Source: Pontibacter lucknowensis
Lineage (GTDB): Bacteria; Bacteroidota; Bacteroidia; Cytophagales; Hymenobacteraceae
Direction: 5' to 3'
Assembly: GCF_900156415.1 (NCBI RefSeq)
Contig: NZ_FTNM01000004.1
Span: 62,001 to 126,000, forward strand
DNA length: 64,000 nt
Numbering within the stretch: position 1 is the stretch's first letter; every line of letters begins with the position of its first letter. The translations under genes and the position numbers were made by a program. The notes beneath the pieces are model-generated. The model was not told the origin of the DNA. It saw only the letters and a program-made list of their open reading frames with translations, and did no database searches. Below, piece after piece: positions 1 through 7,519 of this stretch.

Positions 1-185
1 GCACTATTCAGTTCATTCATTACTAGCTCCTTATATGCTTATATTTAGTGTTTAAACATGAAATTTAAGCTACAATAAAAGTGGGGATTGATTGAACTTA
101 AGTAAGTAGCTAAAAGTTTAAGCTTTAATTTATTCAGAAGGTAGTATTACTGTAGTATGTTAAACTTTTACTTTTAGCTTTTCAC
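1..185. other. Left-edge intergenic region with an imperfect inverted repeat
   Basis: No complete gene is visible. On the minus strand an ATG at 20-18, preceded by GGAGCTAGTA, opens a frame that runs off the left edge (MNELNS...); it may be a divergent gene start but six codons cannot prove it. Positions 108-121 (AGCTAAAAGTTTAA) and 160-179 form an imperfect inverted repeat, so the leader of the next gene could fold into a hairpin ending just before its ATG. Confidence 0.4.
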
Positions 186-1484
186 ATGAAAACAATTATT
201 GCCCAAGCCGTAAGGTCTACGGCGCTGGGAGCTCTTTGGGTCATAGCTGGTTATACTATGCCTGTTTATGGGCAGGCAATTGAGATGGGCAGTTTTGTTA
301 CCACTTATGAACAAGATTTCAATACCCTGCCAAGAACAGGAACTACAGCAGAATTAGGTGTAAACGCATTTATACCTGACGGCTGGACTGTGCTGAGTTC
401 TAAAATAGAGGTTAACACTATTAGTATTAGTACTGGCTCATCTAATACTGCTGCTTTGTTCAGTTATGGGCATACAAACTCTACTGATAGGGCATTGGGT
501 GCTTTGACCGCAGACAAAGTCGGTGATTTTGCTTACAATCTACTGTTACAAAACACCTCCGGAAAGACGATTACTCAGCTCGATATAGCGTATGCAGCGG
601 AGCAGTGGCGGGTGGGTAGTACTAATACAGATGTGCAAAGACTGCTTTTTATGTATGCTATTGCCGAGTATTCTTCCTCTTTTAATTTAACCGTTAACCT
701 CAAAACGGGCGGGTGGACAACTGTTCCTTCTCTTCAATTTAACAGTCCTAAAAATAAAACTACAGCAGGCCATATTGACGGAAACATACCTGAAAACCGA
801 AAGCAATTCAGCTATACCCTGCCCGAAGCTATACCCGATGGCTACTACGTAATGCTGCGCTGGTATGACCCCGACGAATTACAACAGGACCATGGACTTG
901 CGATTGATGATGTACAGGTAACTTGGAAATTTCAGCCTGATTATGTGCCACTACCAGTAGAACTGACCAAGTTTACTGCCCGAACTATCGGCAAAGGCGT
1001 TGAACTTAACTGGACAACAGCTTCAGAACTCGATAGCAAACATTTTGAAATAGAGCGTAGTACCGATGCAAGAAACTTCGAGACTGTTGGCATTGTGAAT
1101 GCAATGGGTACGACGAGCATGACCACAAACTATACCTTTCACGATAGAGAACCTCTCTTAGGTACGTCCTATTACCGACTTAAGCAAGTTGACGAAGATC
1201 TTTCTTATACCTACTACCATGTGGTTGCAGTAACAAATCGGCAGGCCAAAACAGCCACGGTATACCCAACCCTGGCACAGCAGGAGCTCAAGGTAGAACT
1301 ACCGTTTGCGCACATACCTTACGATGCAGCTGTGTATGACAAGATGGGACGTGTGGTGCTGCGCCGAAACTTGAAGGGTTTTACTCATTCACTGGATGTC
1401 AGCCGTTTGGGGCATGGGAACTATACCTTGGTGCTCTCTGACGAAGCTGGGCAAAAGCAGACTTTACGGTTCCTGAAGAAATAA
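186..1484 (+). CDS. Secreted protein with T9SS type A sorting domain
   Basis: A 432-residue secreted protein of unknown activity. Residues 1-31 form a signal peptide with a cleavage-like site after VYGQA. The middle (about 35-250) looks like a beta-rich extracellular domain with no motif I recognise. Around residue 255 the phrase PLPVELTKFTAR begins the Ig-like module typical of Bacteroidota secreted proteins (ELNWTTASELDSKHFEIERS, then SYYRLKQVD). The last ~75 residues (YPTLAQQELKVEL... to the terminal KK) match a type A C-terminal sorting domain. That domain sends proteins through the type IX secretion system, where a PorU-type sortase removes it. The gene is monocistronic and ends before a strong hairpin shared with the convergent isc operon. 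The cargo function is unknown. Confidence 0.85.
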   Translation: MKTIIAQAVRSTALGALWVIAGYTMPVYGQAIEMGSFVTTYEQDFNTLPRTGTTAELGVNAFIPDGWTVLSSKIEVNTISISTGSSNTAALFSYGHTNSTDRALGALTADKVGDFAYNLLLQNTSGKTITQLDIAYAAEQWRVGSTNTDVQRLLFMYAIAEYSSSFNLTVNLKTGGWTTVPSLQFNSPKNKTTAGHIDGNIPENRKQFSYTLPEAIPDGYYVMLRWYDPDELQQDHGLAIDDVQVTWKFQPDYVPLPVELTKFTARTIGKGVELNWTTASELDSKHFEIERSTDARNFETVGIVNAMGTTSMTTNYTFHDREPLLGTSYYRLKQVDEDLSYTYYHVVAVTNRQAKTATVYPTLAQQELKVELPFAHIPYDAAVYDKMGRVVLRRNLKGFTHSLDVSRLGHGNYTLVLSDEAGQKQTLRFLKK

Positions 1485-1556
1485 CGCTATACTTGGGGAG
1501 TATCCTTACCTAAAAACTAACTATCCCTGAAGAGTGGCTATACCTGCCAAAGACAT

Positions 1557-1599
1557 AAAATCAGAAGGGCCAGCTAGAATAGCTGGCCCTTCTGATTTT
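1557..1599. terminator. Bidirectional terminator between the T9SS gene and the isc operon
   Basis: A perfect 20-bp stem (1557-1576 with 1580-1599) around a GAA loop. A-runs and T-runs at the two ends make it usable from both strands. It sits between the convergent ends of the T9SS cargo gene and iscA. Confidence 0.9.
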
Positions 1600-1614
1600 A
1601 TAAGCTGTCGTTCC

Positions 1615-1941
1615 TTAAACGGAGAAGCTGTCGCCGCAACCGCAGGTACGGGAGGCGTTCGGGTTGTTGAAGTAGAAGCCCTTGCCGTTCAAGCCGTCCG
1701 AAAAGTCAAGTTCGGTGCCAGCCAGGTATAGGAAACTCTTCATGTCCACTACTACCTTGATACCTTTGTCCTCAAACTCCTGGTCCATCGGCTTTACCTC
1801 GTCGTCGAAGTCGAGGTTGTAGGAGAGCCCGGAACAACCACCTCCTGCCACAGATGCGCGCAGGCGAAACGTATCATCCAGCTGCGCATCTTGCTTCAGC
1901 TTCAATACTTTCTCTTTTGCTTTATCTGATACTGTTATCAT
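1615..1941 (-). CDS. iscA: A-type iron-sulfur cluster carrier (IscA/SufA/HesB family)
   Basis: A 108-residue A-type carrier, the family's usual length. The three invariant cysteines are present: C36 in GGGCSGLSY and C100/C102 in the C-terminal TCGCGDSF. In this family they bind iron or an Fe-S cluster for transfer from the scaffold to target apoproteins. It is the last gene of the minus-strand operon iscS-iscU-unknown-iscA and lies 13 bp after the unknown gene. Whether it behaves as IscA, SufA or ErpA cannot be told from sequence alone; the isc context favours IscA. Confidence 0.93.
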   Translation of the reverse strand: MITVSDKAKEKVLKLKQDAQLDDTFRLRASVAGGGCSGLSYNLDFDDEVKPMDQEFEDKGIKVVVDMKSFLYLAGTELDFSDGLNGKGFYFNNPNASRTCGCGDSFSV

Positions 1942-1954
1942 AACAATTCGTTCT

Positions 1955-2362
1955 TTAAGACACTGGATTCAGTACCACACTGAAAACAGTAATCGTGTTC
2001 ATGTCGCGACCAAAGTATAACTTGTCGAGGGCCTCGTACATATTACGAGCTCTGAAGTAAGAAGTATTCAACTCCTTGTCTCCGCGGGCCATCCACTGTA
2101 CGGTATAAGGGCTCTCTTTTTCTTTATAACTCTGCACGTAGTCCCACATTTTACGGAGCGCGTCCACTCTGTCATACCCAACTTCTGTGTGGAAGAGGAA
2201 AGACTGCAAGTGACGCGGGTTTACCGTAATCAGGTCCAGACGCACTTTGTTATCCAGCTTTCTGAATTCGAAAAGCAGACTGTCGCCACTTAAGCCTAAG
2301 TGGTTTTCAATCTGCTTCTGAATGCGTGCACTTTCTACATGCACCTCGGTCGTTGACTCCAT
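1955..2362 (-). CDS. Conserved-looking hypothetical protein inside the isc operon
   Basis: A 135-residue protein that I do not recognise. It has no signal peptide, no membrane segment and no cysteine, so it is unlikely to ligate a cluster itself. It is mixed alpha/beta in appearance, starting with an acidic helix ([20 protein letters not shown]) and ending in an aromatic-rich stretch ([19 protein letters not shown]). It lies 15 bp after iscU and 13 bp before iscA, so it is almost certainly cotranscribed with them. No hscA, hscB, fdx or iscR is present, so it could be a lineage-specific accessory factor for cluster assembly. That role is inferred from position only. Confidence 0.75.
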   Translation of the reverse strand: MESTTEVHVESARIQKQIENHLGLSGDSLLFEFRKLDNKVRLDLITVNPRHLQSFLFHTEVGYDRVDALRKMWDYVQSYKEKESPYTVQWMARGDKELNTSYFRARNMYEALDKLYFGRDMNTITVFSVVLNPVS

Positions 2363-2377
2363 GCGTGAGTCCAGGTC

Positions 2378-2791
2378 TTAGTGGTGTGACTTCGGCATTT
2401 CCAGTGCTGGAAGGCCGTTCTTTACTCTATAGTCGTTGATGGCAGACTTAATTGCGTCTTCAGCCAGCACCGAGCAGTGAATTTTCACAGGAGGCAATGC
2501 CAGTTCTTCCACAATGTCCATGTTGTCGATGGCAAGGGCCTCGTCAACAGACTTTCCTTTCAGCCACTCGGTAGCTAAAGAAGAAGATGCGATAGCAGAA
2601 CCACAACCGAAGGTTTTAAACTTCGCGTCAGTGATAATCTGGTTTTCGTCAACTTCAATCTGTAGGCGCATTACGTCACCGCACTCAGGCGCACCTACAA
2701 GGCCTGTACCCACGTTGTTCTTCGCCTTGTCAAGCGTACCAACGTTGCGTGGGTTGTTATAATGGTCAATTACTTTATCTGAATAAGCCAT
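2378..2791 (-). CDS. iscU: Iron-sulfur cluster scaffold protein IscU
   Basis: A 137-residue cytoplasmic scaffold on which IscS-derived sulfur and iron are built into [2Fe-2S]/[4Fe-4S] clusters. The three ligand cysteines are C37 (APECGDV), C63 (FGCGSA) and C106 (IHCSVLAEDA), with the conserved D39 and H105. The LPPVK motif at 99-103, which HscA recognises in the isc system, is intact although no hscA or hscB is in this window. The N-terminal YSDKVIDHYNNPRNVG is the family signature. It is separated from iscS by an AT-rich 93-bp gap and is followed closely by the unknown 135-residue protein and iscA. Confidence 0.96.
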   Translation of the reverse strand: MAYSDKVIDHYNNPRNVGTLDKAKNNVGTGLVGAPECGDVMRLQIEVDENQIITDAKFKTFGCGSAIASSSLATEWLKGKSVDEALAIDNMDIVEELALPPVKIHCSVLAEDAIKSAINDYRVKNGLPALEMPKSHH

Positions 2792-2805
2792 GGCTATTTA
2801 TAATT

Positions 2806-2880
2806 ACTAGTTGTTAATGATTAATGAATAATAAGGGGAGAGAACAATTCATCATTATTCATTCCCCATTATTAAATTAA
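2806..2880. repeat. AT-rich imperfect inverted repeat between iscS and iscU
   Basis: A gap built from TTAAT/AATAAT blocks. TTAATGAATAATAAGGGG near 2821 is roughly complementary to CCCCATTATTAAATTAA near 2864. It resembles the gaps at 4620-4707, 30040-30115 and 60890-60975. It may fold in the operon mRNA between the two genes. Confidence 0.5.
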
Positions 2881-2884
2881 ACTC

Positions 2885-4099
2885 TTAGTGTTCTGCCCAC
2901 TCAATTGAGTTCAAGTCGATGCCCTCTTTGAACATCTCCCACAGTGGCGACATCTCACGCAGTTTGGCAACAGCCTCTTTCACGTGGTCGATGGCGTAGT
3001 CTACTTCCTCGTCAGTCGTGAAGCGGCTTAAACCGAAGCGCAGCGAAGAGTGTGCCAGGTCGTCACTTAATCCTAACGCTTTTAGTACGTAAGAAGGTTC
3101 TAAAGATGCTGATGTACAGGCAGAACCAGAAGACACGGCGATGTCTTTCACACCCATCATCAGCCCTTCACCCTCTACATACTTAAAGGAAATGTTAGTT
3201 ACGTGTGGGAGACGATGCTCACGCGAACCGTTTACATAAGACTCCTCGATTGTCAAAAGCTCTTTCTCGAGTCTGTCGCGCATGGCAGAAAGACGGGCTG
3301 TGTCTTTTTCCATGTCCTGCTTGGCAATCTCGCAAGCCTTACCCAGACCCACAATACCAGGCACGTTCAACGTACCAGAACGCATACCACGCTCATGTCC
3401 GCCACCGTCCATCTGGGCGGTTACTTTCACACGTGGGTTCTTACGACGTACATACAATGCACCAACACCTTTCGGTCCGTACATTTTGTGGCCAGAGAAA
3501 GCCATCAGGTCGATGCCGTCAGCTTCCACATCCACTGGAATTTTACCTACCGCCTGCGTAGCATCTGTAAAGAATAGCACGCCGTGCTTCTTGGCAATAG
3601 CAGAAATTTCACGGATCGGCTGGATAACACCAACCTCGTTGTTGCCATACATGATCGAAATCAGGATGGTCTTGTCCGTAATCGCTTCCTCCAGTTGCTT
3701 TAGGTCAATCAGGCCTTCTGCGTTCACAGGCAGATAAGTTACCTTTCCACCGATCTTCTCGATGTGCTTGCAGGTATCCAGAACTGCTTTGTGCTCTGTA
3801 GTAGCCGTGATGATGTGGTTACCTTTAGAGGCATACATCTCAAAGACACCTTTGATAGCCAGGTTGTCTGACTCAGTAGCGCCCGAAGTGAAGATGATTT
3901 CTTTTGGTGAACAGTTGATAAGTGAGGCGATTTGCTCACGTGCATAGTCAACAGCCTCCTCGGCATGCCAACCGAATGCGTGGTTACGGGAAGCGGCGTT
4001 ACCAAACTTGCCTGTGAAGTATGGCATCATAGCCTCCAGCACGCGCGGGTCAAGCGGTGTAGTGGCGTTGTTGTCTAAGTATATCGGAAATGTTAGCAT
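2885..4099 (-). CDS. iscS: Cysteine desulfurase IscS
   Basis: A 404-residue PLP-dependent enzyme that converts cysteine to alanine and hands the persulfide to IscU and other acceptors such as tRNA thiolation enzymes. The PLP-binding lysine is K205 in [12 protein letters not shown]. The mobile-loop catalytic cysteine is C328 in [14 protein letters not shown], which is the class I (IscS/NifS) arrangement. Length matches E. coli IscS. It is the first gene of the minus-strand isc operon. A TAATTTTG element on the minus strand (4179-4172) is a possible -7 box. Its divergent neighbour is methylmalonyl-CoA epimerase. No IscR gene is nearby. Confidence 0.97.
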   Translation of the reverse strand: MLTFPIYLDNNATTPLDPRVLEAMMPYFTGKFGNAASRNHAFGWHAEEAVDYAREQIASLINCSPKEIIFTSGATESDNLAIKGVFEMYASKGNHIITATTEHKAVLDTCKHIEKIGGKVTYLPVNAEGLIDLKQLEEAITDKTILISIMYGNNEVGVIQPIREISAIAKKHGVLFFTDATQAVGKIPVDVEADGIDLMAFSGHKMYGPKGVGALYVRRKNPRVKVTAQMDGGGHERGMRSGTLNVPGIVGLGKACEIAKQDMEKDTARLSAMRDRLEKELLTIEESYVNGSREHRLPHVTNISFKYVEGEGLMMGVKDIAVSSGSACTSASLEPSYVLKALGLSDDLAHSSLRFGLSRFTTDEEVDYAIDHVKEAVAKLREMSPLWEMFKEGIDLNSIEWAEH

Positions 4100-4216
4100 A
4101 TCACTATTTTTTATCTCTTTTTGTCCTGTCTGATTAACAGTTGTGAGAAATTATTAGTTTTGAATTCCCTGCAAAATTAACAAAAAAAGGTTACTTAGAC
4201 TAATTACAAATTGAAA

Positions 4217-4618
4217 ATGGTAAACGTAGAACATATAGGTATAGCGGTTGAAAATTTCAGCGAGGCAAATGCCCTGTATTTTAAATTGCTGGGTGTGGAG
4301 CCTTACAAAACCGAGTTTGTGGAGTCAGAGGCAGTAAACACCTCTTTCTTTAAGGTAGGAGGCACTAAAATAGAGCTTTTAGAGGGTACGACACCCGATA
4401 GCGCCATCAGCAAGTTTATCGAAAAGCGTGGCGAGGGTATACACCATATTGCCTTTGAGGTGGAGGATATTTTGGCTGAGATGGAGCGGTTGAAAGGTGA
4501 GGGCTTCATTTTACTGAACGAAACGCCAAAGAAAGGCGCCGATAACAAGCTCGTATGCTTCGTGCATCCTAAAAGCGCCAACGGCGTGCTGGTAGAACTG
4601 ACGCAGGAGATTAAGTAA
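4217..4618 (+). CDS. mce: Methylmalonyl-CoA epimerase
   Basis: A 133-residue single-domain VOC-fold protein. It interconverts (2R)- and (2S)-methylmalonyl-CoA, linking propionyl-CoA metabolism to succinyl-CoA. The N-terminal HIGIAVENF and central HHIAFEVEDI supply the metal-binding histidines of the two beta-alpha-beta modules, and the tail HPKSANGVLVELTQ is characteristic. The frame is open from a TTG at 4211, but the ATG at 4217 gives the standard start. A TAGTTTTG sequence (4155-4162) is a possible -7 box. The methylmalonyl-CoA mutase genes are not in the window. Confidence 0.92.
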   Translation: MVNVEHIGIAVENFSEANALYFKLLGVEPYKTEFVESEAVNTSFFKVGGTKIELLEGTTPDSAISKFIEKRGEGIHHIAFEVEDILAEMERLKGEGFILLNETPKKGADNKLVCFVHPKSANGVLVELTQEIK

Positions 4619-4619
4619 A

Positions 4620-4707
4620 TTTTGGTTGTTAATTGCTAGTTGTTTTTTTCAAATAATATGGGAAAACCACGAGGAGATCAAACAATCAACAGTAAACAAT
4701 TAAAGCT
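4620..4707. repeat. AT-rich imperfect inverted repeat between mce and tsaC
   Basis: GTTGTTAATTGCTAGTTG near 4625 is roughly complementary to AAACAATCAACAGTAAACAA near 4680. It is of the same kind as the gaps at 2806-2880, 30040-30115 and 60890-60975. Confidence 0.45.
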
Positions 4708-5280
4708 ATGAAACACTTACTGAAAGAGATTCAGGCAGCGGAAGAGGAGTTACTGATAGGTAACGTTATTTTGTACCCGACCGATACAGTTTGGGGAATC
4801 GGTTGCGATGCCGAAAATGCTGCGGCCGTCAAGAAGATTTTCAAGATAAAGGAACGGGAAGAGTCGAAGTCGATGATTGTGCTGATGAGCGACGTGGCTA
4901 TGCTGCGGCGCTACATCGAACACGTGCCCGATGATTTTGAGAAACTGGTGGAGTCACAGGAGCGTCCGACAACTTTTGTGCTCTCTGGTGCTCAGAACCT
5001 GCCCAAAGAGCTGGTGGCTGACGACGGTAGCATCGGTGTGCGCATCGCCAAAGATGAATTCTGTCACCGCCTGATGCAGCAAATAGGCCGCCCGCTGGTA
5101 TCCACCTCAGCCAATGTGAGCGGAGAGCCCTCGCCTCGTACCTTTGCCGAGGTGTCGGATACCATAAAAGAACGAGTTGACTACGTGGTGCAGTGGCGAC
5201 AGGATGAAGATGTGGAATCGCGGCCATCGCGGATTATCAAGATTGATGAAAGCGGGAGGCAAACTGTAATCAGGGAGTAG
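4708..5280 (+). CDS. tsaC: Threonylcarbamoyl-AMP synthase (Sua5/YciO/YrdC family)
   Basis: A 190-residue YrdC-fold protein. It condenses threonine, bicarbonate and ATP to threonylcarbamoyl-AMP, the first step of t6A37 modification of ANN-decoding tRNAs. The substrate-binding segment YPTDTVWGIGCDA and the later STSANVSGEPSPRTF are clear family signatures, and the KIKERE basic patch follows. The length is that of a stand-alone TsaC domain without the C-terminal Sua5 extension. YciO-type paralogues look similar, so the exact subgroup is less certain than the family. It follows mce on the same strand and may share its transcript. Confidence 0.88.
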   Translation: MKHLLKEIQAAEEELLIGNVILYPTDTVWGIGCDAENAAAVKKIFKIKEREESKSMIVLMSDVAMLRRYIEHVPDDFEKLVESQERPTTFVLSGAQNLPKELVADDGSIGVRIAKDEFCHRLMQQIGRPLVSTSANVSGEPSPRTFAEVSDTIKERVDYVVQWRQDEDVESRPSRIIKIDESGRQTVIRE

Positions 5281-5370
5281 GGTGTAGGTATAGCGCGTAA
5301 CGGGCGGTGGGTTATACCTATGTTTCAGAGCCGTCTACGATTTTTTAGCCTTGCTCTGAATTTATCTCTT

Positions 5371-5417
5371 TATTTTTGTGCCTCAGGCGTATGTTTTCTG
5401 TACAGCCTGAGGTTTTG
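5371..5417 (+). promoter_or_regulatory. Probable cca promoter (-7 box) and leader hairpin
   Basis: TATTTTTG at 5371-5378 fits the Bacteroidota -7 consensus TAnnTTTG. CTTG at 5350-5353 could be a weak -33 element, though 17 bp is short. Immediately downstream CCTCAGGC (5381-5388) and GCCTGAGG (5405-5412) form a perfect 8-bp stem followed by T-rich sequence, ending 15 bp before the cca ATG. The hairpin would sit at or near the 5' end of the transcript. Confidence 0.5.
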
Positions 5418-5427
5418 ATTTTTCTGA

Positions 5428-6855
5428 ATGGATACGATAAAATTACCTGAGCACCCCATATTCGATACCGTGGCCGCTGCGGCTGCAGAGGTAGGCGTAG
5501 ACGCTTACGTGATTGGGGGCTTTGTGCGTGATCTGGTCCTCAAAAGGCCATCTAAAGATATTGACGTGGTATGTGTGGGCAATGGCATCGAGCTGGCTGA
5601 GCGGGTATCGCATAAGCTGCCGCACAAGCCCAAAGTGTCTGTTTTTAAGCACTTCGGTACGGCTATGCTGCGCTCAGGTGAATGGGAAGTGGAATTTGTG
5701 GGTGCCCGCAAGGAATCGTATCGCGAGGAATCCCGCAAGCCAGATGTAGAAACTGGTACGCTGGAGGACGACCTGAAACGCCGCGACTTCACCATCAACG
5801 CCTTAGGCATAAGCCTGAACGAAGGTACCTACGGACAGTTGATTGACCGCTTCGATGGGGTAAAAGACATGAAGCGCAAAATCATCCGTACGCCGTTGGA
5901 GCCGGGTATCACCTTCTCCGATGACCCGCTGCGCATGATGCGGGCCATCCGCTTCGCCTCTCAACTCAACTTCGATATCGCTCCCGAAACCTTCGATGCC
6001 ATCATTGACAACAAGGAGCGCATCAAGATTGTATCACAGGAGCGAATCACGGATGAATTGAACAAGATCGTGCTCTCACCGGTGCCTTCTTACGGCTTCA
6101 AACTGCTTTTTGCTTCCGGTCTGTTGCAGCTTATTTTTCCGAAAATGGCAGAATTGCAAGGTGTGGAAACGATCAAAGGCAACTCGCATAAAGATAACTT
6201 CTACCATACTCTGCAGGTGCTTGATAATGTGTCGGAGGTTACGGATGACCTGTGGCTGCGTTGGTCGGCCATCATGCACGACATTGCCAAACCTGACACT
6301 AAGCGCTACCACGAGAAAGTAGGCTGGACTTTCCATGGTCATGAAGAGCGCGGCGCCCGTATGGTACCCAAGCTTTTTAAAGATCTGAAACTGCCACTGA
6401 ACGATCACATGAAGTTTGTGCAAAAGCTGGTTCGCCTGCACCTACGCCCCATCGCGCTGGTAAAGGATACCGTAACCGACTCTGCCATTCGCAGACTTTT
6501 GTTTGAGGCGGGCGACGACATTGATGCGCTGATGAAACTATGCCGCGCTGACATCACTTCCAAAAACGACAGCAAGGTAAAGCGCTATCTGCAGAACTTC
6601 GATAAGGTGGAGAAGCGATTGGTAGAGGTAGAGGAGAGCGACAAGCTGCGTAACTTCCAGCCCGTGATTACAGGTGAGATTATCATGGAGACGTTCGACC
6701 TGAAGCCATCCAAGACAGTAGGGGAGTTGAAAGAGGCCCTGACGGAGGCGATACTGGAGGGGACTGTTAAAAACGAGTTTGGCGAAGCCTTTGCTTTTCT
6801 CCTCGAAAAAGGAAAAGAACTGGGACTTCGCCAGGTAAACTCACCAAACAACTAA
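5428..6855 (+). CDS. cca: CCA tRNA nucleotidyltransferase / poly(A) polymerase family with HD domain
   Basis: A 475-residue class II nucleotidyltransferase. The head domain has the GG...DxD active site (VIGGFVRDLVLKRPSKDIDVV, about residues 28-50) and RRDFTINALG. It is followed by the RNA-binding region (DDPLRMMRAIRFASQL) and a C-terminal HD hydrolase domain (IMHDIAKPDTKRYH; FHGHEERGA). Such proteins repair or add the CCA end of tRNAs. The HD domain can have phosphatase or phosphodiesterase activity. Bacteroidota often carry one such gene annotated either as CCA-adding enzyme or HD-domain protein, and CCA addition is the most likely role here. It is monocistronic, with its own -7 box and leader hairpin. 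Confidence 0.9.
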   Translation: MDTIKLPEHPIFDTVAAAAAEVGVDAYVIGGFVRDLVLKRPSKDIDVVCVGNGIELAERVSHKLPHKPKVSVFKHFGTAMLRSGEWEVEFVGARKESYREESRKPDVETGTLEDDLKRRDFTINALGISLNEGTYGQLIDRFDGVKDMKRKIIRTPLEPGITFSDDPLRMMRAIRFASQLNFDIAPETFDAIIDNKERIKIVSQERITDELNKIVLSPVPSYGFKLLFASGLLQLIFPKMAELQGVETIKGNSHKDNFYHTLQVLDNVSEVTDDLWLRWSAIMHDIAKPDTKRYHEKVGWTFHGHEERGARMVPKLFKDLKLPLNDHMKFVQKLVRLHLRPIALVKDTVTDSAIRRLLFEAGDDIDALMKLCRADITSKNDSKVKRYLQNFDKVEKRLVEVEESDKLRNFQPVITGEIIMETFDLKPSKTVGELKEALTEAILEGTVKNEFGEAFAFLLEKGKELGLRQVNSPNN

Positions 6856-7039
6856 ACAAACAAATCACTTAGGTATAGAACCTGTAAGTGGGTATAAAGT
6901 TTTATTTTGTACAAAGTGGCAGGTATAGAAATAGGGCGGGCCGATAAGTTTGATTGTCCGCAGGGAAATTGGTACAGAAAGCAAGGACTTCAGCATTAAG
7001 ACCAAATCAATTATTGTCTTTATTTGTTGCAGGACGAGT
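6856..7039. other. Convergent gap between cca and the small lipoprotein
   Basis: It holds two AGGTATAG elements (6871-6878 and 6921-6928). The first lies in an imperfect hairpin between CACTTAGGT and ACCTGTAAGTG. A short plus-strand reading frame overlaps the opposite-strand lipoprotein and shows no coding features. Confidence 0.5.
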
Positions 7040-7405
7040 CTATTCGTACATCTGGAAGCTCACCGTGCTGCTGGTTCTAGATATGCCATAATTTTCTTCA
7101 TCTCGGAAATTCACCACACCAGTTTTAATTGGTTCCTTGTCTTCCCGAAGTTCCTGTGCTAGCTTTCCAATTTCTCGAGCAACCTGCTCTTTTTTCGCTG
7201 GAGAGTAATCATCAAATTTTGAGTCAACAAGTGATACAGTTAGCTCACTTTTGTTTTTGATGTTTATTTCTACTTTATCGGTCTTATATCTTTCTGAGAT
7301 AGACTTTTTTAGTTGATTCATATAGTTGAATTCTCCGCCCATCTCTGAACAGCTGAGCAAGCTGATTAGCAGCATCGTCAGGACTACGAAAGTATATTTT
7401 CTCAT
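7040..7405 (-). CDS. Small putative lipoprotein
   Basis: A 121-residue protein of unknown function. The ATG at 7405 places a lipoprotein signal directly at the N-terminus (MRKYTFVVLTMLLISLLSC, lipobox cysteine at residue 19). The longer open frame upstream runs through the terminator of the preceding gene and is not credible. The mature part is small, hydrophilic and lysine/glutamate-rich (KKSISERYKTDKVEINIKN; KEQVAREIGKLAQELREDK), suggesting one helical bundle with a short beta sheet. It probably sits on the periplasmic face of an envelope membrane. It has no operon partner. Confidence 0.7.
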   Translation of the reverse strand: MRKYTFVVLTMLLISLLSCSEMGGEFNYMNQLKKSISERYKTDKVEINIKNKSELTVSLVDSKFDDYSPAKKEQVAREIGKLAQELREDKEPIKTGVVNFRDEENYGISRTSSTVSFQMYE

Positions 7406-7473
7406 TCTTAGGTTTAGATTTATCAGGGAAGATTTATTATAACTTATACCCAACAGGTATGATACAGGTATAG

Positions 7474-7507
7474 AAAAGGGATAAGCCAAATGGCCTATCC
7501 CTTTTTT
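7474..7507 (-). terminator. Terminator downstream of the pspC gene
   Basis: A 14-bp stem with one mismatch (AAAAGGGATAAGCC paired with GGCCTATCCCTTTT) and an AAAT loop. It ends the minus-strand padR-pspC transcript, and T-runs on both sides also allow use from the plus strand. Confidence 0.8.
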
Positions 7508-7519
7508 GTTGTAAAGCTC

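Noticed and set aside
1534..1731. Plus-strand open frame of 65 codons
   Set aside because: It runs through the isc terminator and antisense to iscA, with no start signal or recognisable protein.
3203..3737. Overlapping plus-strand frames within iscS
   Set aside because: They are antisense shadows of a gene with full family conservation.
6950..7162. Plus-strand open frame of 70 codons after cca
   Set aside because: It overlaps the opposite-strand lipoprotein gene, which has a clear lipobox; composition is not protein-like.
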